Below, piece by piece: positions 58,439 through 64,000 of a stretch of 64,000 bases of DNA. The first letter of the stretch is position 1, and each line of letters starts with the position of its first letter. The DNA is from Limanda limanda (Eukaryota > Chordata > Actinopteri > Pleuronectiformes > Pleuronectidae), in the NCBI RefSeq assembly GCF_963576545.1, contig NC_083639.1, positions 16,745,118 through 16,809,117 on the forward strand, written 5' to 3'. The notes under the pieces are model-generated. The model was not told where the DNA came from and did not search any database. It saw only the letters and a list, made by a program, of their open reading frames with translations. A program made the translations under genes and the position numbers.

Positions 58439-61400
58439 TTTGGGAGGGGGGAGTAAGCAAGCTCCATACTGCATGCATCAGTCTATGATCGTCTTTATGT
58501 GTTAAACTGTGCACCTTTGCAGACGAGGGACGCATTGGAGGCCATTCTGAAAGACCTCCATGTGGAGGACCACTTCGCTCTCATCGTTTTTGACAATCGC
58601 ATCATCACCTGGAAGGACTCGCTTACTAAAGCAACAAAGGAAAATGTGGTTGAAGCCATTGCCTACGTCAGGAAGATAAAAGACAATGGATGTAAGCGAA
58701 AAACAAGTGACACCAACTTTAGTGCAATGTGGTTTGTTCAATGAAAATTAACAGAAGTCCTGTTTGAATATCAACAATTTACTATTCATAGAGTTAAAAA
58801 AAAAATCTAAATATATTTTAACAGATGCATAATGTTACTATGTATATATATTTGACATAAACGTCTTCTGCCTTTAATCTGTCTTTTTTCGATTCAAAGG
58901 AGACATATTTTATGCACATTCTGGTGAATCATTTTAATTTGAGCTATTACTTGAAGTGTTCAGAATATGCATCACTTTCCTCAGTGTCCATTGCTGCAAC
59001 TCCTCTTTTCAGCCACTGGGCAACACTTGGTTTTAGTTCCTGTCTCTTTAAAGGGATAGGTCACTGTAAAAAAGGAAAATTCACTCATCATCTACTCACC
59101 ACTATGCCGATCGGGGGATGGGTGAAATGTATGAGTCCATAAAACTCTTCTCAAGTCTCAGATATAAACAGTGTAGCAACCAAATCCATTACAATTGAAG
59201 TCAAGCGTGACTTAAGACGTAATAAAACAAGAGAAAACAACATAACATGCCTCCATACTGCTCGTGTGGTGTCATCCAAGTGTCCGCAAGCCCCGACCTT
59301 TACATTTGACTGAAACAGGGTCATTTACAGAATGTTTTAAGCCTAAATGTCCTCTGATATCTTCATAAAAGGTGCATTCACTGACCCTCTGGCACACCAT
59401 CATGTGGCTAGCTTTGCTACTTCTGCTAGCGAATATTAAGAAAATACTGAGGAATGACTACATAACTTTTTCTTTTCCCTCTCAGCCACCGATATCAATG
59501 GGGCCGTACTGAGGGCAGTGAGCATGCTGTTGAAAGAAAGAGAAGAGAAGCCACGTCCAGAGAGGAGTGTGGATATGATTATTTTACTGACTGATGGGAT
59601 GCCAAACAGCGGTAAGTTGTCTTGATTTGAAAGATAATAATACTTTAGTCTGGAAGGTCAGAAGTCTCTGTACCTACATTAAGTAGATAACTAAAAACAA
59701 GCTTATATGTGACAGTTTGTCATTTGATTTTGTTCACGTGTGCGTGCTTGTATATAGGTGTGTCCGTCCCCAAAATGATCCAAAAGAATGTGCACGATGC
59801 TATCCAGGGGAAGATGTCTTTGTTCTGTCTTGGATTCGGAAATAATGTGGATTACTCCTTCCTGGATTTGATGAGCAGACAAAATAAGGGACTGGCCCGC
59901 AGAATATATGAAGCTTCAGATTCTGCTATTCAACTCCAGGTAGAGTAAAACAATAAAAGACAGATTAATAGAAAAGGGTTTGTCTAACACAACTTTGCCA
60001 ATCTATCTCTGCACCTTAAAGGGAATGTAGAATACAGATATTGCATGACTTGTGCTATGCCTTTTTTCCAGGGTTTCTATGAGGAGGTTTCCAACCCTCT
60101 GCTCTTGGAAGTGGACCTGCGTTACCCTGACAATGCAGTGGACTCTTTGACCAAAAACCACTTCAGCCAGTTGTTTAACGGCTCAGAGATCGTGGTGTCC
60201 GGTCGGCTGAGCGGCAATGACATGGATAATTTCCTGGTGGAAGTGCTTGGCCAGGGGGTACGAAGTTAATCTTGTTGTAGCTGACACTGAATATTCAAAG
60301 CTCATCATATTGTACTGTTAATTTTTCAAGGATGGTTGACATGACACATTGGTCCAGACTGAATAATCTCAACAAGTAGCCCAACCGACAGGTTTACTTT
60401 CCTGAACTTTTCTTCAAACTTTATCACCTGGCTAAAACATTAATTTGTCCGCTACTGCTAAGAGCAAAACCATTAACTCAGCTGTACTCGCTACAACCTT
60501 TTTAGCATGCTGACGTTAGCATTTAGCTTGGAGCGGCTGGCGTGACTAGTCATACATTTACTACCCTCTCTCATCATCTGTTTTGGAAAAACCTTTTGTT
60601 TTTGCAGCCTGATAAAGACTTACAAGTGCAGGGAAATGCCAATGTGGTAAACTGGGAGGTGACCTACCCGGAGCAAGAGTACATCTTTGGGGATTTTGCT
60701 GAGCGTTTGTGGGCCTACCTTACCATCCAGCAGTTACTGGAGAACAGGTTTGTTCACGTTCACCTTTAAATTGTACCTTTGACAAGATTGAGAAGAACAG
60801 ATTACTCAAAGATTAGTTCACATGTTATTATTCAACTTCCAACTGAGCCCGTCTTTCTTTTCTGTCTCCCAGTGACCTCGGTACTCAGCAAGAGAAAGAT
60901 GCTATAACAGCTAAGGTTTTGAACATGTCCCTGCAGTACAGCTTTGTCACCCCGCTCACCTCCATGGTGGTCACCAAGCCTGAAACCGAGGACGGATCAA
61001 ACAGCCCTCTCATTGCTGACAAGCTGACTGAGAGTAAGGGACATGTGACCAGTTATCAATTATTATCATATCTTTTGCTTTTATTTGCAGGAATAGAAAG
61101 GAATTGATATAGTAAAGGTTAGCAGGGGCAGCACAGTGGTGCGGTGGTTTGCACTTTTGCCTGGTTTGAATTCCAGTTTTGCCAGGGTCTCTGTGTGAAG
61201 TTTGCATGTTCTCTGCCCTTGTGTGCATGGGTGTTGGCCCTGTGATTCGCTAGCAACTTCTCCAGGTTGTACCCTGATGCTAGCTCAATGTTAGCTGGGA
61301 TTGGCTCCAACCCCCTCACTTAACCCTCAACAGATAAGAGGTATAGATAATGGACAGATGGAGAGGTTGGCTATCTGCTTAACTTACTAGTAAACCAGAA

Positions 61401-63291
61401 TAGATTATTAAAAAATCTTTTAAATCAGTATGTGTCAGTAAAACTTGGCAATGGCTTCCAACCAACTTTGTGTTTTTTAACTATTTTACAGGCCAGCGCC
61501 AGGAAGCAGAGAGACGCCAGGGTACATCTCAAAAAGGTGCATCTCATCCAAGTAATTCACAAAAAACTGCATCTAGCCCGAGTTCATCTCGCAAGAGTTC
61601 ATCTAGTCGTGGTAAACCTCTTTTAACTTAATTATATGACACAACTAATCGACCCTGACTTTGACAGAACAACTTTGACAATAATATGTTTGCACGACAG
61701 GTTCCTCAGGCTCAGGTCGTGCTGCCAGTTCTCGTAGTCATTCAGATGGTAAGCTTCTAACAAATACTTGACTCATCAAAAACAGAAATAATTCATGTTT
61801 ATTTTTTACCTCTAAAATGAAATCATTGCATTGGCCAGTCATACCAGACACGAATGAAACAATGATACCTGGGATATTTCAAATATTCAGTTTAATTCAT
61901 TATCTATCACATACCTGTATTGAAAGTCAGGGGATGATCCACAGTGCTCAGTCAAATACTATTACTATCGTATTTGTGTCTGACGATTGTCTGATTCTTC
62001 GATGATGCTCGTGCAGTGGATGGAGATCCTCATTTCATGATAGAGCTGCCAGAGAGAAAGGACGCTCTGTGCTTCAACATCAACGACAAACCAGGAACCA
62101 TTCTCACTCTGGTCAAAGACCCCAAATCAGGTTAGTCACTCATTTACCATGTGCTGTAAAAAGAATCAAAACATAAGAAACAATGACATGAACGATTTTC
62201 ATTATGCTTCAGGCTTTTTGGTGAATGGCCAAATTATTGGCAGGAAGAAAGTTGCTCCAAATGGTAAAACCAACACCTACTTTGGACGTTTTGGTATCAG
62301 CCACCGGAAGCTGGGAGTGACTCTGGAGGTGAGCACTCAGGACATCTCCGTCTTCCACAATGGCAAATATGTCAAGCTGCTGTGGTCTGATACAGCCTCT
62401 ATCAAAGAAAACAAGTGAGTAAAACTGCTGTGCAAATATTATTTAAAATGCATGCACGCAACATGTTAAAAATGAGATGTTTTATAATTATATAAATACA
62501 TATTTGTTTTTTTGTCCACAGTTTAAAATGGTGTTACTTGTTGTGTTTATTATACACGTAATTCGCTCAAGTTCATGTGCAAAATATGAGTATGTGATCT
62601 AAAATGATTTCATATTTTATAAAATAAGACAAAATGTAGAATATCCCTTGTACGTTTGAAGGTCTTCCAGAAATCGTTTGATGATAAGTTGCCAACCACC
62701 AGCAGATGTTAGGGATCACCACTAGATGTTAGCAACCACTAGCAGATGTTAGGGGCATATCATCATTTGTGGACTATAGCGCCATGAGGTGTTTCAGCCT
62801 TTTATCCACGCTCTTTTGGTATCAGTACTCCTCCAGCTCTGAGCCAAGTTTTGGGCAACATTTAAACAGTGGATAGGGTCAAACACAGATTCTCTGTATC
62901 TCTTCCAGCATGGACCTCAAGTTAACAAAGAACTGCAGCCTGACCGTGACCCTGAAGCATTTCATTAAATTGACGGTGATCAAACACACAAAGAAATGGA
63001 AGAGACTCCGGGATGAGCAGGACTACCTGGGCTTCTACACACTGGACAGCCACCATGTGTCTGCTTCAGTTCATGGCCTGCTAGGTCAGCAACAGCTATT
63101 TCATGTTTTCATGCTTTTATTCTTTAACTTTCAATAAATCAAAAGATATTAAACAAGCAATTTTGGTCCAGGTCAGTTCTACCATGGGGTTGAGTTTGAG
63201 GTGACAGACTTCCGTCCAGGTGACCTCCAGGAGAAATTAGATGCCACCATGTATGTGAAGGGACAAGCAGTCAATGTGACGAGGTAAAAAT

Positions 63292-63332
<41 letters not shown>

Positions 63333-63337
63333 TACAC

Positions 63338-63368
<31 letters not shown>

Positions 63369-63925
63369 AACACACACATTCACACACCTATACATATACT
63401 TACATTGATGTCCTGGAGACTTACTCCAACCTTAACCTTTGTGGCTCTTTGCCCAACCATAACCTTAACTAAAATCTAACATTAACCTTAACCTAACCTA
63501 AGACTACACCTAGACCTAACCCTAACCCTAACCCTAACCCTAACCCTAACCCTAACCCTAACCCTAACCCTAACCCTAACCCTAACCTTTACCTATACCT
63601 TAACCTTAACCTTAAAGCATGTCTTCACCTTAAAATTCAATTAATTACGTATGGAGACTTGCTTTTTGTCCACATAAGAAAAATAAGTCCCCATAATGTG
63701 ACTGTGTAAACAGATGTGGGTCCAAACAACATGAGTAATACCTGGACCACACGCACACCTAATGGTCAGTATTCTCTTCCCCTCAGACACTGGCAGAAGG
63801 ACTTCAGCCAGGACGTGAAGAATGGAGAAAGTATTCCCTGCTGGTTTGTCGACAATGATGGAGCCGGCCTCATCGATGGAAGAGCCTCAGACTACATTGT
63901 GTCAGGGCTTTATAAGACAAATTGA
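53660..63925 (+). CDS. ITIH3-like inter-alpha-trypsin inhibitor heavy chain, gene b
   Basis: Twenty-two exons: 53660-53800, 55966-56001, 56153-56176, 57074-57231, 57316-57420, 57515-57677, 57862-57972, 58077-58205, 58285-58401, 58523-58691, 59486-59611, 59758-59939, 60072-60257, 60608-60747, 60873-61033, 61492-61611, 61701-61748, 62017-62130, 62213-62414, 62909-63084, 63172-63283, 63787-63925; 2859 nt, 952 aa, in phase. A signal peptide precedes SDALPK. VIT from about 68; vWA with DRSGS at 316-320, STDIN and [13 protein letters not shown] at 709-712; C-terminal ITIH domain. In place of the micro-exons of a1/a2 it has a Ser/Gln/Arg-rich linker of about 56 residues (650-705, [15 protein letters not shown] and [10 protein letters not shown]). 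The 120-nt exon 16 could also use an inner donor at 61522 in the same phase. Exon 4 and exons 5-6 are unusually close to a1/a2, suggesting gene conversion. Predicted secreted, covalently joined to bikunin through the chondroitin chain. Confidence 0.93.
54995..55346. mobile_element. MITE, AAAAGTCCAGTGTGTAG type, in gene b intron 1
   Basis: Left end AAAAGTCCAGTGTGTAGGAT and inverted right end (TTTAGAGGTTCAATGTGTCC on the other strand) resemble the MITE at 10689. The interior differs. It lies in a roughly 900-bp block absent from unit A. Confidence 0.6.
57796..57852. repeat. (GT)n microsatellite in itih b intron 6
   Basis: Interrupted GT repeat ending a few bases before the exon 7 acceptor (57861). 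It replaces the normal pyrimidine tract, so the repeat itself forms the upstream part of the 3' splice site. A second (GT)n lies at 58408-58436 directly after the exon 9 donor. Confidence 0.8.
59047..59420. repeat. fragment of a teleost DNA repeat (TTTAAAGGGATAGGTCAC type)
   Basis: Starts with TTTAAAGGGATAGGTCACTG followed by a TCACTCATCATCTACTCACC stretch, a very common dispersed fish element. The opposite inverted end is not evident, so the right edge is approximate. Confidence 0.5.
61124..61361. repeat. degenerate teleost short interspersed repeat
   Basis: Begins GGGGCAGCACAGTGGTGCGG, contains GTTTGCATGTTCTCTGCCC and GGGATTGGCTCCAACCCCC, and ends GGTATAGATAATGGACAG. This pattern is widespread in fish genomes. 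It is in itih b intron 15. Confidence 0.65.
63293..63381. repeat. (CA)n microsatellite in the last itih b intron
   Basis: Interrupted CACACA tract starting about 10 bp after the exon 21 donor. Confidence 0.85.
63514..63588. repeat. interstitial telomere-type (CCCTAA)n tract
   Basis: About 12 perfect CCCTAA units, flanked on both sides by degenerate versions (AACCTTAACCTTAAC and similar from about 63429 to 63615). It lies in the last intron of itih b, with coding exon 22 after it, so it is interstitial. Confidence 0.9.
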
Positions 63926-64000
63926 ATTTTAAAATATGAATTAGAATTGTGCTTGGGTCACACTAAGGTGACGGTGACAGTGTTGTGTTGTGACAAATCA

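Noticed and set aside
63514..63588. Chromosome end
   Set aside because: Coding exon 22 of itih b follows, so the telomere-type repeat is interstitial.

Overview
ORGANISM AND LOCUS. This is nuclear DNA of a ray-finned fish, probably a percomorph teleost: spliced vertebrate genes with GT-AG introns, several vertebrate tRNA genes, and typical fish transposons (Tc1, hAT MITEs, L1, L2, an endogenous retrovirus). All genes are on the + strand. The gene order STIMATE (TMEM110) - MUSTN1 - ITIH - ITIH - ITIH matches the vertebrate block ITIH1/ITIH3/ITIH4-MUSTN1-STIMATE (human 3p21.1), so the locus identity is secure. LAYOUT. 594-5346: last seven coding exons of stimate (the first exon lies outside), with a tRNA-Arg(ACG) cluster in its introns. 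8734-11690: mustn1 with a TATA promoter, a tRNA-Glu(CTC) in intron 2, and a terminal exon that recurs twice more in a 3.4-kb tandem array (10402-18724). 19447-28499: itih3-like gene a1, 24 exons, 925 aa. 29086-34872: a three-level nested transposon (hAT holding a Tc1 element holding a truncated retrovirus). 35077-35217: an orphan first exon of the next ITIH gene. 36612-40406: decayed mustn1 3' region cut by an L1. 41420-52877: itih3-like gene a2, a close duplicate of a1, carrying a 1.35-kb hAT insertion exactly at the exon 12 acceptor and an L2 with a nested solo LTR. 53660-63925: itih3-like gene b, 22 exons, 952 aa, with a Ser-rich linker and an interstitial telomere-type repeat in its last intron. 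HISTORY. A tandem segmental duplication runs from mustn1 intron 2 to intron 3 of gene b. Unit A is 10031-36582 and unit B is 36612-56393, with the junction at 36582/36612. It explains the orphan exon, the headless mustn1 3' region and the a1/a2 pair. Most insertions sit in only one unit, with an empty site in the other, so they are younger than the duplication. FUNCTION. The three ITIH products keep a VIT domain, a von Willebrand A domain with the metal site, and the DPHF motif through which heavy chains are joined to chondroitin sulfate of bikunin. They are predicted secreted plasma or matrix proteins that stabilise hyaluronan. stimate is an ER calcium-entry regulator and mustn1 a small muscle/skeletal protein; they are neighbours by conserved synteny rather than by pathway. 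I found no prokaryote-type system, CRISPR array or wholly new gene family. The novelty here is structural: exon, promoter and transposon rearrangements around a recently expanded ITIH cluster.
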